From Cryobacterium tagatosivorans (GTDB lineage Bacteria; Actinomycetota; Actinomycetes; Actinomycetales; Microbacteriaceae): a stretch of 64,000 nucleotides of DNA. Below the pieces are notes generated by a model. That model searched no databases. It saw only the letters and a program-made list of their open reading frames with translations, and had not been told where the DNA came from. The position numbers and the translations under genes are program-made. The DNA lies in contig NZ_SOEZ01000011.1 in the NCBI RefSeq assembly GCF_004402215.1, positions 62,001 through 126,000 on the forward strand, given 5' to 3'. Of the stretch, positions 29,239 through 36,750 are shown piece after piece (position 1 is the stretch's first letter; every line of letters starts with the position of its first letter).

Positions 29239-29937
29239 TCAGCCGGCCAGGTCGAGCGGTGCGATCAGCCCGGCTCCCGGTCGCTTGCGCAGCAGGTGCC
29301 GCACGAGTTCGGGCGAGCCGGCGAGCACCTTGACGCCGCCGGGACGGCCGGACGTGACGGAGTCGAAGGCGATCGCGATCGCGATCGCCTCGAGCCTCGT
29401 CCCGGTGTCGAGGAGCCGGGACAGGCCCGCGGCGGTCTTCCGGTTCAGGTAGCCGACCGGGCGGCCGGCGGCGGCGTGCACGGCGATGGCGTTGCCGTCG
29501 TGGGCGTTGTGCGGTTCGCGGACGAGCGACACGGGTGATCCTGGCTGCAGCAGCCCTTCGCGAACGGCGGTCTTGTGCACGTCCACTCCGCCGAGATCGA
29601 CGGTCCAGATGCCCAGGCGCCGGAGGTGGTGGTTGCCGACGGCGACGAGCTTGCCGGTCGTGGGTTCGGTGAGCCGCAGCTCCCCCGTGTGCATCTGCAG
29701 GTAGAGGGTGGGCAGGCCGTCCCGGTCGGTGACCAGAAGCTCTTCCCAGTCTTTGCTCGGGAGGTAGTGTTCGCCGCCGGGCGCGCCGGACCGGGCGACG
29801 GAGTCGGCCAGGACCGCAATCGGGGCGGGCTCGCGCGCCTGGTCCCGGGCCGCGGGCACCGCGGGCGCCCTCTGGGCACGTATCGGCAGCCGGAACATGC
29901 CTGTGGCGCGACGAGCGGCTAAGAGCAAGTACTCCAT
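29239..29937 (-). CDS. HIRAN-domain-containing protein
   Basis: A 232-aa protein. The N-terminus (MEYLLLAARRATGMFRLP) is followed by a region with HYLPSKDWEELLVTDRDG. The C-terminal half is a HIRAN-type domain with SLVREPHNAHDGNAIAVHAA and GRPVGYLNRKTAAGLSRLLD. HIRAN domains bind DNA ends in SWI2/SNF2 helicases such as HLTF, but here the domain stands alone without a helicase, as is common in actinobacteria. The ATG at 29937 has GGAGG ahead; an upstream ATG at 30090 would run through a palindrome and is rejected. Confidence 0.8.
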   Translation of the reverse strand: MEYLLLAARRATGMFRLPIRAQRAPAVPAARDQAREPAPIAVLADSVARSGAPGGEHYLPSKDWEELLVTDRDGLPTLYLQMHTGELRLTEPTTGKLVAVGNHHLRRLGIWTVDLGGVDVHKTAVREGLLQPGSPVSLVREPHNAHDGNAIAVHAAAGRPVGYLNRKTAAGLSRLLDTGTRLEAIAIAIAFDSVTSGRPGGVKVLAGSPELVRHLLRKRPGAGLIAPLDLAG

Positions 29938-30010
29938 CTGCGAACCTCCTCCTAGAGAGTGGCGCAGCGCCCGATCGGGCCGGTATCCCCAGTCCGGGCG
30001 TCGCCCCAGG

Positions 30011-30075
30011 CCCGTGAGGGGTCGCAAATCGACCTTCGACCGGCCCCTGAAGGTCGATTTGCGACCCCTCACGCG
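30011..30075. repeat. 65-bp intergenic palindrome (element D)
   Basis: Arms of 27 bases (30011-30037 and 30049-30075) pair with one mismatch around an 11-base loop; the core is GTGAGGGGTCGCAAATC. It lies between the tRNA-Val terminator and the HIRAN gene. Same architecture as the elements at 1205 and 58929. Confidence 0.75.
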
Positions 30076-30093
30076 CCGGCGCCGGGGCAAAGA

Positions 30094-30120
30094 AAAAACC
30101 CCCGAGTTACCGGGGGTTTG
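30094..30120 (-). terminator. rho-independent terminator of the minus-strand tRNA genes
   Basis: An AACCCCCGAGTTACCGGGGGTT hairpin. On the minus strand it is followed by a run of six T residues, just downstream of tRNA-Val(GAC). Confidence 0.85.
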
Positions 30121-30124
30121 TCTG

Positions 30125-30196
30125 TGGGCGATACTGGGATCGAACCAGTGACCTCTTCCGTGTCAGGGAAGCGCGCTACCGCTGCGCCAATCGCCC
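30125..30196 (-). tRNA. tRNA-Val (anticodon GAC)
   Basis: A 72-base cloverleaf: acceptor GGGCGAT/ATCGCCC with discriminator A, anticodon stem CTTCC/GGAAG around the loop CTGACAC (anticodon GAC), and T-arm GGTTCGATCC. No CCA is encoded. It is the last of three minus-strand tRNA genes. Confidence 0.97.
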
Positions 30197-30222
30197 ATTT
30201 CTCTGAAATCTCTTCCACAGAA

Positions 30223-30296
30223 TGGAGGTGGATACGGGATTCGAACCCGTGTATACGGCTTTGCAGGCCGCTGCCTCGCCTCTCGGCCAATCCACC
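30223..30296 (-). tRNA. tRNA-Cys (anticodon GCA)
   Basis: Acceptor GGTGGAT/ATCCACC with discriminator U; anticodon loop CTGCAAA (GCA); T-arm GGGTTCGAATCCC. The CCA end is encoded (30223-30225). It is the middle gene of the minus-strand tRNA cluster. Confidence 0.96.
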
Positions 30297-30315
30297 CTGG
30301 GTTCACCACCAAAGA

Positions 30316-30337
30316 GAATCGGCCTTTCGGCCGATTC
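30316..30337. other. hairpin between tRNA-Cys and tRNA-Gly
   Basis: The stem GAATCGGCC with its complement and a four-base loop. It may be a processing or attenuation structure within the tRNA transcript; the following bases are only weakly T-rich. Confidence 0.5.
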
Positions 30338-30343
30338 AATTCG

Positions 30344-30415
30344 AGCGGATGACGAGATTCGAACTCGCGACCCTCACCTTGGCAAGGTGATGCGCTACCA
30401 CTGCGCCACATCCGC
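30344..30415 (-). tRNA. tRNA-Gly (anticodon GCC)
   Basis: Acceptor GCGGATG/CATCCGC with discriminator U; anticodon loop TTGCCAA (GCC); T-arm GAGTTCGAATCTC. CCA is not encoded. It is the first gene of the minus-strand tRNA cluster. Confidence 0.96.
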
Positions 30416-30445
30416 AACTTGTCTGCGTTTCCGCTGACTTGAAAG

Positions 30446-30475
30446 ACTCTAGCCGATACTTCGGCCGAGTTCCAA
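30446..30475 (-). promoter_or_regulatory. sigma-70-type promoter for the Gly-Cys-Val tRNA cluster
   Basis: On the minus strand: TTGGAA, an 18-base spacer, then TAGAGT. The -10 box ends 30 bases upstream of tRNA-Gly. Confidence 0.55.
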
Positions 30476-30534
30476 ACCGAGCGAACGCGGCGTGTTGCCC
30501 CTGTCTCGATGTGGTCCGCCCGCCCCGTCTGGTC

Positions 30535-30540
30535 TAGTAT
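30535..30540 (+). promoter_or_regulatory. possible -10 box for the plus-strand tRNA-Val
   Basis: TAGTAT lies 34 bases before the tRNA start. The -35 region at the usual distance (about 30512, TGGTCC) is weak, so the assignment rests mostly on position. Confidence 0.4.
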
Positions 30541-30574
30541 CGTGAGTCGCGGTTGAACTTGTTTCAGCGCAAGA

Positions 30575-30650
30575 GGGCGATTGGCGCAGTTGGTAGCGCG
30601 CTTCCTTCACACGGAAGAGGTCATCGGTTCGAGTCCGGTATCGCCCACCA
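30575..30650 (+). tRNA. tRNA-Val (anticodon CAC)
   Basis: A 76-base cloverleaf including encoded CCA: acceptor GGGCGAT/ATCGCCC, anticodon loop TTCACAC (CAC), T-arm GGTTCGAGTCC. It is nearly identical to the tRNA-Val(GAC) on the opposite strand and is followed by a strong terminator. Confidence 0.97.
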
Positions 30651-30655
30651 AGAAA

Positions 30656-30680
30656 AGCCCCGGCCAGCCGGGGCTTTTTT
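30656..30680 (+). terminator. rho-independent terminator after tRNA-Val(CAC)
   Basis: The stem GCCCCGG/CCGGGGC with a four-base loop, followed by six T residues. Confidence 0.88.
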
Positions 30681-30781
30681 GTTCCCCCGCGGGCCCCCGC
30701 GCCGCCGGGTCCGACGGGAAACAGGACACACTCAACTAGCCTGAGAGCGTTGCGGAGAACCGCGCACACGCTTGAGGAGCG

Positions 30782-32032
30782 ATGACGATGAACTCAGCCG
30801 CCGGCGACAAGACTTCACTCGAAGAGCTCTACCAGGACCTGCATCAGAACCCGGAGCTGTCGTTCGCCGAGCACCGCACCTCGGCGCTCATCGCCGAGCG
30901 GATGCTCGCGCTCGGGCTCGAGGTCACGACCGGCATCGGCGGCACCGGCGTCGTCGGCGTGCTCACGACCGGCGACGGACCCGTGGTCATGCTGCGGGCG
31001 GACATGGACGCCCTGCCGGTGCTGGAAGACACCGGCCTGCCCTACGCGAGTACCGCCCGCGGCGTCGACGGCGACGGCGCCGACGTGCCGGTCATGCACG
31101 CCTGCGGGCACGATGTCCACATGGCCTGCCTGCTGGGCGCCGTCGAACAGCTGGTCGCCGCGCGGGCGCACTGGTCCGGCACGGTTGTCGCCCTTTTCCA
31201 GCCCGGAGAAGAAAACGGCGGCGGCGCGCAGGTCATGGTCGATGACGGTCTGTACGAGAAGATTCCGGTGCCCGATGTGGTTCTCGGCCAGCACGTCTTC
31301 CCCCTGCCCGCCGGGTCGCTCGGCGCTCATTCCGGCCCGGCGATGGCCGCCGTGGACACTCTCAACGTGCGCATGTTCGGACGGGGCGGCCACGGCTCCG
31401 AACCCGAGTCGACCATCGACCCGGTGGTCATGGCCGCCGCGACCGTGATGCGCCTCCAGGGCGTCGTGGCTCGTGAGGTGGGCCCCCAGGAGACCGCGGT
31501 GGTCTCGGTCGGCAGCCTCCACGTGGGCACGAAGAGCAACATCATCTCGGACGAGGCCCGGCTGGGCCTCAGCATCCGCAGCTTCGACGAAGGCGTGCGC
31601 AGCCGTGTCCTGGCGTCGGTTGAGCGAATCATCAACGCCGAATCGATGGCGTCCGACGCCCCGAGGCCGCCCGAGTTCAGCTACGCCGAGCGGTACCCGG
31701 TCACGGTCAACGATCCGATCGCCACCGCACGCACGACGGCCGCCTTCCGGGCGGCCTTCGGCGAGGAGCGCCTGTTCGACCCGGGTGCGATCGCCGGGAG
31801 CGAAGACGTGGGCAACCTCGCCTCGGCCGCGGGCGCTCCCCTGGTCTATTGGTTGCTCGGTGGCTGCGATCCCGGGGAATATGCGGCGGCAGAGGCGGCG
31901 GGGACCATCCGGAGCGACATCCCGTCGAACCACTCCGCGTACTACGCGCCGGTGCCGCGGCCCACGCTCGCCACCGGGGTCGAGGCGCTGGTCGTCGCCG
32001 CGCGGGAGTGGCTGGGCAACCCGGCTCGCTGA
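30782..32032 (+). CDS. M20 family amidohydrolase (aminoacylase/carboxypeptidase type)
   Basis: A 416-aa di-metal hydrolase of the AbgB/HipO type. Metal-binding motifs are MLRADMDALPV and HACGHDVHMACLLGA, with the catalytic Glu in FQPGEENGGGAQVMVDDG. A later metal-ligand region is GGHGSEPES, and the terminal His is in SNHSAYYAPVPRP. Members remove acyl or aminoacyl groups from amino acids or peptides; the substrate cannot be read from sequence. The ATG at 30782 has GAGGAG just upstream, and an in-frame ATG two codons later is an alternative. No signal peptide, so it is cytoplasmic. Confidence 0.9.
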   Translation: MTMNSAAGDKTSLEELYQDLHQNPELSFAEHRTSALIAERMLALGLEVTTGIGGTGVVGVLTTGDGPVVMLRADMDALPVLEDTGLPYASTARGVDGDGADVPVMHACGHDVHMACLLGAVEQLVAARAHWSGTVVALFQPGEENGGGAQVMVDDGLYEKIPVPDVVLGQHVFPLPAGSLGAHSGPAMAAVDTLNVRMFGRGGHGSEPESTIDPVVMAAATVMRLQGVVAREVGPQETAVVSVGSLHVGTKSNIISDEARLGLSIRSFDEGVRSRVLASVERIINAESMASDAPRPPEFSYAERYPVTVNDPIATARTTAAFRAAFGEERLFDPGAIAGSEDVGNLASAAGAPLVYWLLGGCDPGEYAAAEAAGTIRSDIPSNHSAYYAPVPRPTLATGVEALVVAAREWLGNPAR

Positions 32033-32162
32033 GAGCCCGCACGACCCCAGGCCCCCGATCACGGTCACCACGGCCCGCACTGGCGCAGTCCCGGCCGCGG
32101 GACGATGATGTCCGCATGCCCCGCGCACCTGGGCGCCGGGGCCGCCGAGGAGGTGCAGGGTC

Positions 32163-33476
32163 GTGGTCGTCTTTTCAGACCGGGTCGCTGCCGGCAGGCA
32201 GCTGGCCGGTCGGCTCGAATACCTCCGCGGTGAGGACGTCGTGGTCCTGGGGCTTCCCCGCGGCGGGGTGCCGGTGGCGTTCGAGGTCGCGGAGGCGCTG
32301 GGCGCTCCCCTGGACGTGATCGTGGTGCGCAAGCTCGGCGTGCCCTTCCAGCCCGAACTCGCCATGGGGGCCATCGGCGAGGGCGGAGCCCGGGTTCTCA
32401 ACGACCGCGTGCTGAAGCAGATCCCGGTCACCGAACAGGAGATGCGCGCGGTGGAGGAACGCGAACGCGCCCTGCTCACCTCCCGGGTGGCGAGCTTCCG
32501 CGGCCGGCGCGAGCGGGTCCCGCTGACCGGTCGCACCGCGGTCATCGTCGACGACGGCATCGCGACCGGGGCCACGGCGCGGGTCGCCTGCGAGGTCGCC
32601 CGCCACCTCGGCGCCGCGAAGGTGGTCCTGGCGGTACCGGTGGCGCCGGCAGACACCATCCGCACCTTCCCCGAGGCGGACGAGATCGTGTGCATCTCGA
32701 CGCCGGAGTTCTTCGGCGCGGTCGGCGCGTTCTATCGCGACTTCTCGGCGACGAGCGACGACGAGGTCGTCGCTCTGCTCGAGGCCGCAGACCAGCGGAT
32801 GCGCCGCACCCGCGCCGACGCGCCCGATTTCGACGGCGACGTGCAGATCCCGCTTGGCGCCTTCGCCCTCGAGGGCCACCTCCACCTGCCCGAGCCCGCG
32901 ACGGCCGTGGTGTTGTTCGCCCACGGCAGCGGCAGCAGCCGGCACAGTCCCCGGAACCGGTTCGTCGCCGAGGTGTTGCAGCGGGCCGGGCTGGGCACAC
33001 TGTTGCTCGACCTGCTGACGCCCGAGGAGGAACTGGACCGGGCGAACGTGTTCGACATCGAGCTGCTCGCCCACCGGCTCGCCGCGGCGACGCGGTGGCT
33101 GAAGAGCAGACCGGACGCCGCGTCCTGCTCCATCGGCTACTTCGGGGCCAGCACGGGCGCGGGGGCCGCCCTCTGGGCTGCCGCCGACGAGGGGGCGCGG
33201 ATTTCCGCGGTCGTGTCCCGCGGCGGCCGGCCCGACCTGGCCGCGCCTCGACTGGCGCAGGTGCAGGCGCCCACCCTGCTGATCGTGGGCAGCTTCGACC
33301 ACACGGTCCTCGAACTCAATCGCTGGGCCCAGGCCCAGCTGACCTGCCCGAACGACCTCGCCGTCGTCGAGGGCGCCACCCACCTGTTCGAAGAGCCGGG
33401 CACCCTGACCGAGGCCGCCGCCCTCGCGCGCGACTGGTTCGTGCGCCACCTGCTGGCCGGCGACGAGCCGACATGA
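32163..33476 (+). CDS. phosphoribosyltransferase / alpha-beta hydrolase fusion
   Basis: A 437-aa two-domain protein. Residues 1 to about 215 form a type I PRTase-like domain with LGLPRGGVPVAFEVAEAL and the PRPP-binding loop VIVDDGIATGATARVA. Residues about 225-437 are a dienelactone-hydrolase-like alpha/beta domain with VLFAHGSGSSRHSPRN, nucleophile elbow GYFGASTGAGAALW (Ser), the acid region LIVGSFDHTV and the His in GATHLFEEPG. GTG at 32163 is preceded by AGGAGGTG. The same fusion occurs in mycobacterial Rv0571c, by family knowledge. It overlaps the next gene by four bases, so the two are co-translated. Substrates are unknown. Confidence 0.88.
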   Translation: MVVFSDRVAAGRQLAGRLEYLRGEDVVVLGLPRGGVPVAFEVAEALGAPLDVIVVRKLGVPFQPELAMGAIGEGGARVLNDRVLKQIPVTEQEMRAVEERERALLTSRVASFRGRRERVPLTGRTAVIVDDGIATGATARVACEVARHLGAAKVVLAVPVAPADTIRTFPEADEIVCISTPEFFGAVGAFYRDFSATSDDEVVALLEAADQRMRRTRADAPDFDGDVQIPLGAFALEGHLHLPEPATAVVLFAHGSGSSRHSPRNRFVAEVLQRAGLGTLLLDLLTPEEELDRANVFDIELLAHRLAAATRWLKSRPDAASCSIGYFGASTGAGAALWAAADEGARISAVVSRGGRPDLAAPRLAQVQAPTLLIVGSFDHTVLELNRWAQAQLTCPNDLAVVEGATHLFEEPGTLTEAAALARDWFVRHLLAGDEPT

Positions 33477-34813
33477 CCGGCGACACCGGGCGACACCCCG
33501 ACGATGCGCACCCGGGCGGCTCGGCGGCCGCGCGGGAGATGCGCGCCCTGGCCCGTCCGCTGAACGGCGTCGACGACCTCGACCCTCTGGTCGAGCGGAT
33601 CACTGGTGCGCGCTTCGTCTGCATCGGCGAAGCCTCGCACGGCACGCACGAGTACTACCGGTGGCGATGCCTCCTGGCGCGGAGGCTCATCGAAGAACGC
33701 GGCTTCACCTGGATCGGCGTCGAGGGAGACTGGCCGGACTGCTGGCGCATCAACCGGTGGCTCCGGGGCCAGGCGGACCGGGAGCTCGACGCGCGCGGCC
33801 TGCTCGCCCGGTTCGAGCGCTGGCCGACCTGGCTGTGGGCCAACGAGGATGTCGCCGAGTTCCTCGCCTGGCTGCGCGAGTGGAACGCGGGCCGGCCGCC
33901 CGCGGAGCAGGTTGGCTTCTACGGGCTCGACGTGTACTCGCTCTGGGACTCCCTGCGAGAAATCATCGCGTGGCTGCAGGTCAACGAACCCGGGGCGATG
34001 GACACGGCGCGCCAGGCCTGGCGCTGTTTCATGCCCTACCGCGAGGATCCGCACAGCTACGCGTGGAGCACCCGGCTGGTGCCCGAGACCTGCGAGGCCG
34101 ACGTCGTCGCCCTGCTCGTGGAGGTGCGGCGCCGCGCGGGCGTTCGGGCGGGGTCCGACGAGGACGCCTTCGATGCCGCGCAGAACGCCGAGGTCGCCGC
34201 CAACGCCGAGCGCTACTACCGGATCATGGTGCGCGGTGACCGCGACTCGTGGAACATCCGGGACCACCACATGGCCGACACCATCGATCGGCTGGCGGCG
34301 CACCTCGGGCCGCAGTCGAAGGGCATGATCTGGGAGCACAACACGCACGTCGGTGACGCGAGGGCCACGGACATGGCCCGCGACGGCCTCGTCAACGTCG
34401 GGCAGCTCGTGCGTGAACGCCACTCCATTGATGGTGTGGTGCTCGTGGGCTTCGCCTCGCACCAGGGCTCGGTGCTTGCAGCCGCCGCCTGGGGCTCGCC
34501 CGAACTGGCGCTCCCGGTTCCGGCGGCCGTCCCGTCCAGCCACGAGGGCATCCTGCACAGCGTGCTGGGAACGGATGCCCTGCTCGTGTTCCCCGACGAC
34601 CGCGCCGGCCCCTGGCTCGGCGCGTGGCTGCCCCACCGGGCCATCGGCGTCGTCTACCAGCCCGGCCACGAAGCCGGCAACTACGTGCCGACCCGGATGG
34701 GCGGCCGCTATGACGCGCTGATCTGGCTCGAGGAGACCACCGCGCTGGTGCCCCTGCACCACGAGCCGCGCCCGGAAGAGCCAGAGTACGAGACGGAACC
34801 CACCGGCTTCTAG
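33473..34813 (+). CDS. erythromycin esterase family protein
   Basis: A 446-aa EreA/EreB-like protein. The active-site motif CIGEASHGTHEYYRWR and the downstream VGFYGLDVYSLWDSLREII are well preserved, and MIWEHNTHVGDARATDM and GEASHGTHE-type residues supply the expected His and Glu. Ere enzymes open the lactone of macrolides, but most homologues in soil actinobacteria have not been shown to confer resistance. The ATG at 33473 overlaps the stop of the PRTase-hydrolase fusion (ATGA), so it should act in the same pathway. In mycobacterial Rv2030c a PRTase and this domain are fused in one chain, by family knowledge. Confidence 0.85.
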   Translation: MTGDTGRHPDDAHPGGSAAAREMRALARPLNGVDDLDPLVERITGARFVCIGEASHGTHEYYRWRCLLARRLIEERGFTWIGVEGDWPDCWRINRWLRGQADRELDARGLLARFERWPTWLWANEDVAEFLAWLREWNAGRPPAEQVGFYGLDVYSLWDSLREIIAWLQVNEPGAMDTARQAWRCFMPYREDPHSYAWSTRLVPETCEADVVALLVEVRRRAGVRAGSDEDAFDAAQNAEVAANAERYYRIMVRGDRDSWNIRDHHMADTIDRLAAHLGPQSKGMIWEHNTHVGDARATDMARDGLVNVGQLVRERHSIDGVVLVGFASHQGSVLAAAAWGSPELALPVPAAVPSSHEGILHSVLGTDALLVFPDDRAGPWLGAWLPHRAIGVVYQPGHEAGNYVPTRMGGRYDALIWLEETTALVPLHHEPRPEEPEYETEPTGF

Positions 34814-34868
34814 GAGCTCCTCAAGGCTTCCAGATGCTCCTCAACGGGTGCCGGACAGGAGGTAAGGG

Positions 34869-35858
34869 ATGAAGATCGCCCTCGTCGGCGATGTCATGCT
34901 CGGGCGGCTCGTCAACGACGCCCTCGGCGACGTCGAGTTCACGGGCGCCGGGCCGGAGTATCCCTGGGGCTCCACCCTTCCCCTGCTGCGGAGCGCCGAC
35001 ATCCGGATCGGCAATCTCGAGTTCGTCCTGTCCGACGACGGCACCCCCTGGCCCGCGAAGGTCTTTCGCTTCCGCTCGGACACGAGGAATGTGGCGAGCC
35101 TCACCGCGGCCGGCTTCACCGTCGTGTCGCTGGCCAACAACCACGTGCTCGACTTCGGTGCGGAGGCCCTGAGGGACATGCTCGGCACCCTCGACCGGCA
35201 CGGGATCCTTCACTCCGGCGCCGGGGTCGGCCTCGAGGACGCCCGCCGGCCGGCAATCTGCAAAGCGCAGGCACTCAGCGTGGGCTTGCTGGCGGTCACC
35301 GACAATGAGCCGGGCTGGGCGGCCGAGGCTGCCGCACCGGGCGTTCACTTCGTGCCCATCGACCTCGGCGACCACCGGGCCGGTGAGCTCCTCGCACTCG
35401 TCCGGCGCACCCGCGGCCGGGTGGACCTCCTCATCGTCTCCGCCCATTGGGGCGGCAACTGGGGCTTCGAGGTGCCGGGCGACCATCGCACGTTCGCCCG
35501 CGCCCTCATCGACGCCGGCGCGGACGTCGTCTACGGGCACTCACCGCACGTCGTTCGCGGAGTGGAGGTCTACCGCGGCCGGCCGATCATCTACAGCGCC
35601 GGCGACTTCGTCGACGATTACGCCGTCGACCAGTTCGCCCGGAACGACCAGTCGTTCGTTTTCCTGCTGGAGACGGACGCCGGCCTCCCCCGGGACCTGC
35701 GCCTGTACCCCACGGTCATCCTCGATTTCCAGGCCCGCCTCGCCCGGGGCAGCGCGCGGGCGATCGCGCGGCGCATGCAGGCGCTGTGCGGCGACCTCGG
35801 AACGCCGGCGACCTGGTCGGAGGACGAGGCGTGCCTGACGATTCCGCTGGGAGGCTGA
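34869..35858 (+). CDS. CapA family protein (calcineurin-like phosphatase fold)
   Basis: A 329-aa protein beginning MKIALVGDVMLGRLVND, with metal-binding residues in GNLEFVLSDDG, SLANNHVLDFG, VSAHWGGNWGFEVPG and YGHSPHVVRGVEV. These are the motifs of CapA/PgsA-type metallophosphatase-like proteins linked to poly-gamma-glutamate capsules. There is no signal peptide or transmembrane helix, and no capB or capC is nearby, so a capsule role is doubtful. AGGAGG sits just before the ATG. It follows the esterase by 55 bases on the same strand and may be in the same operon. Confidence 0.88.
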   Translation: MKIALVGDVMLGRLVNDALGDVEFTGAGPEYPWGSTLPLLRSADIRIGNLEFVLSDDGTPWPAKVFRFRSDTRNVASLTAAGFTVVSLANNHVLDFGAEALRDMLGTLDRHGILHSGAGVGLEDARRPAICKAQALSVGLLAVTDNEPGWAAEAAAPGVHFVPIDLGDHRAGELLALVRRTRGRVDLLIVSAHWGGNWGFEVPGDHRTFARALIDAGADVVYGHSPHVVRGVEVYRGRPIIYSAGDFVDDYAVDQFARNDQSFVFLLETDAGLPRDLRLYPTVILDFQARLARGSARAIARRMQALCGDLGTPATWSEDEACLTIPLGG

Positions 35859-35880
35859 GCCGCTCCCCCGGCAAACCCGG

Positions 35881-36750
35881 TCAGGACAGGATGTCCTTGG
35901 TCACGAACCGGCCATAGGCGAGGGCCCCGAAGACCGCCGCGTACCCGGCCTGGAGCAGGGCGTTGTCGCCGAAGGAGGTCCAGGCGATCGGCTGGCGCAG
36001 CAGGTCGGCGAAGTCGAGCCAGTAGTGGCTGAACAGCCACGGGTGCAGCCACTCGAGCTGGGGCAGCGCGCCCAGCACCTGCGCCACGACCGACAGCACG
36101 ATGGTGGCGGCCATGGCGCCCACCGGCACGACGGTCAGGGTGGAGATGAACAGCCCGATGGCCGAGAGTCCGAGCAGGGACACGGTGACGTAGCCCGCCA
36201 CCAGGAGCGACCTCAGGATGCTCTCGCCCACGCTGATCGTGTCGCCGGAGAGCAGGGTGACCGGCCCGACCGGGAAGAGCGCGGCGCCGATGAGAGCCCC
36301 GGATACGACGACCGTCAGGGTCGCGGCCAGGCAGAACGCCGCCGCTCCCGCGAACTTGACGAGCAGCAGCCGCACCCGACCGGCCGGGACGACGAGGAGG
36401 TATCGCAGGGTGCCGAGGTTCGCCTCGCCGGCAATGGTGTCGCCGGCGACGACCCCCACGGTCAGCGGCAGGAACAATGGGATGCAGACAACGAGCGCGG
36501 TGATGCCGACGAAGAGTCCGTTCTGGGTGACGCGGTCGAGGAACGGCGGGCCTCGTCCGGGCTCCGGCGGCGACGACGACAACCGCACGGCCACGGCGAT
36601 CAGCACCGGAACTGCCGCCAGCGCGAGCAGCATCGCCCAGGTCCGCCGGCGGCGGAACAGCACGGCCAGCTCGGAGGCGAACAGGTCCCAGCCGACGGCG
36701 GGACGCGCGCACGGCAGGTTCCCGGCCCGGACGAGCGGATCACTGGGCAA
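35881..36750 (-). CDS. ABC-2 type transporter permease
   Basis: A 289-aa membrane protein with about six transmembrane helices: one near residues 38-55 (WAMLLALAAVPVLIAVAV), then ITALVVCIPLFLPLTVGVVA, and others including LLVAGYVTVSLLGLSAIGL and GAMAATIVLSVVAQVLGAL. It is the partner of the ATPase upstream. The start is TTG at 36750, eleven bases inside the ATPase gene, with a strong GGAGGGG seven or eight bases ahead; no ATG or GTG fits. The substrate is unknown. Convergent with the CapA gene. Confidence 0.85.
   Translation of the reverse strand: MPSDPLVRAGNLPCARPAVGWDLFASELAVLFRRRRTWAMLLALAAVPVLIAVAVRLSSSPPEPGRGPPFLDRVTQNGLFVGITALVVCIPLFLPLTVGVVAGDTIAGEANLGTLRYLLVVPAGRVRLLLVKFAGAAAFCLAATLTVVVSGALIGAALFPVGPVTLLSGDTISVGESILRSLLVAGYVTVSLLGLSAIGLFISTLTVVPVGAMAATIVLSVVAQVLGALPQLEWLHPWLFSHYWLDFADLLRQPIAWTSFGDNALLQAGYAAVFGALAYGRFVTKDILS

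Noticed and set aside
30100-30700. tRNA cluster as a genomic-island integration site
   Set aside because: No integrase, no direct repeat of a tRNA 3' end in the flanks, and neighbouring genes have normal composition.
33473-34813. Macrolide resistance gene
   Set aside because: The motif matches the erythromycin esterase family, but the gene is coupled to a PRTase fusion and lacks mobile context. Most chromosomal actinobacterial homologues have no shown resistance role.
34869-35858. Capsule biosynthesis gene capA
   Set aside because: Motifs fit the CapA family, but no capB or capC partner, signal sequence or transmembrane helix is present, so no capsule function is claimed.
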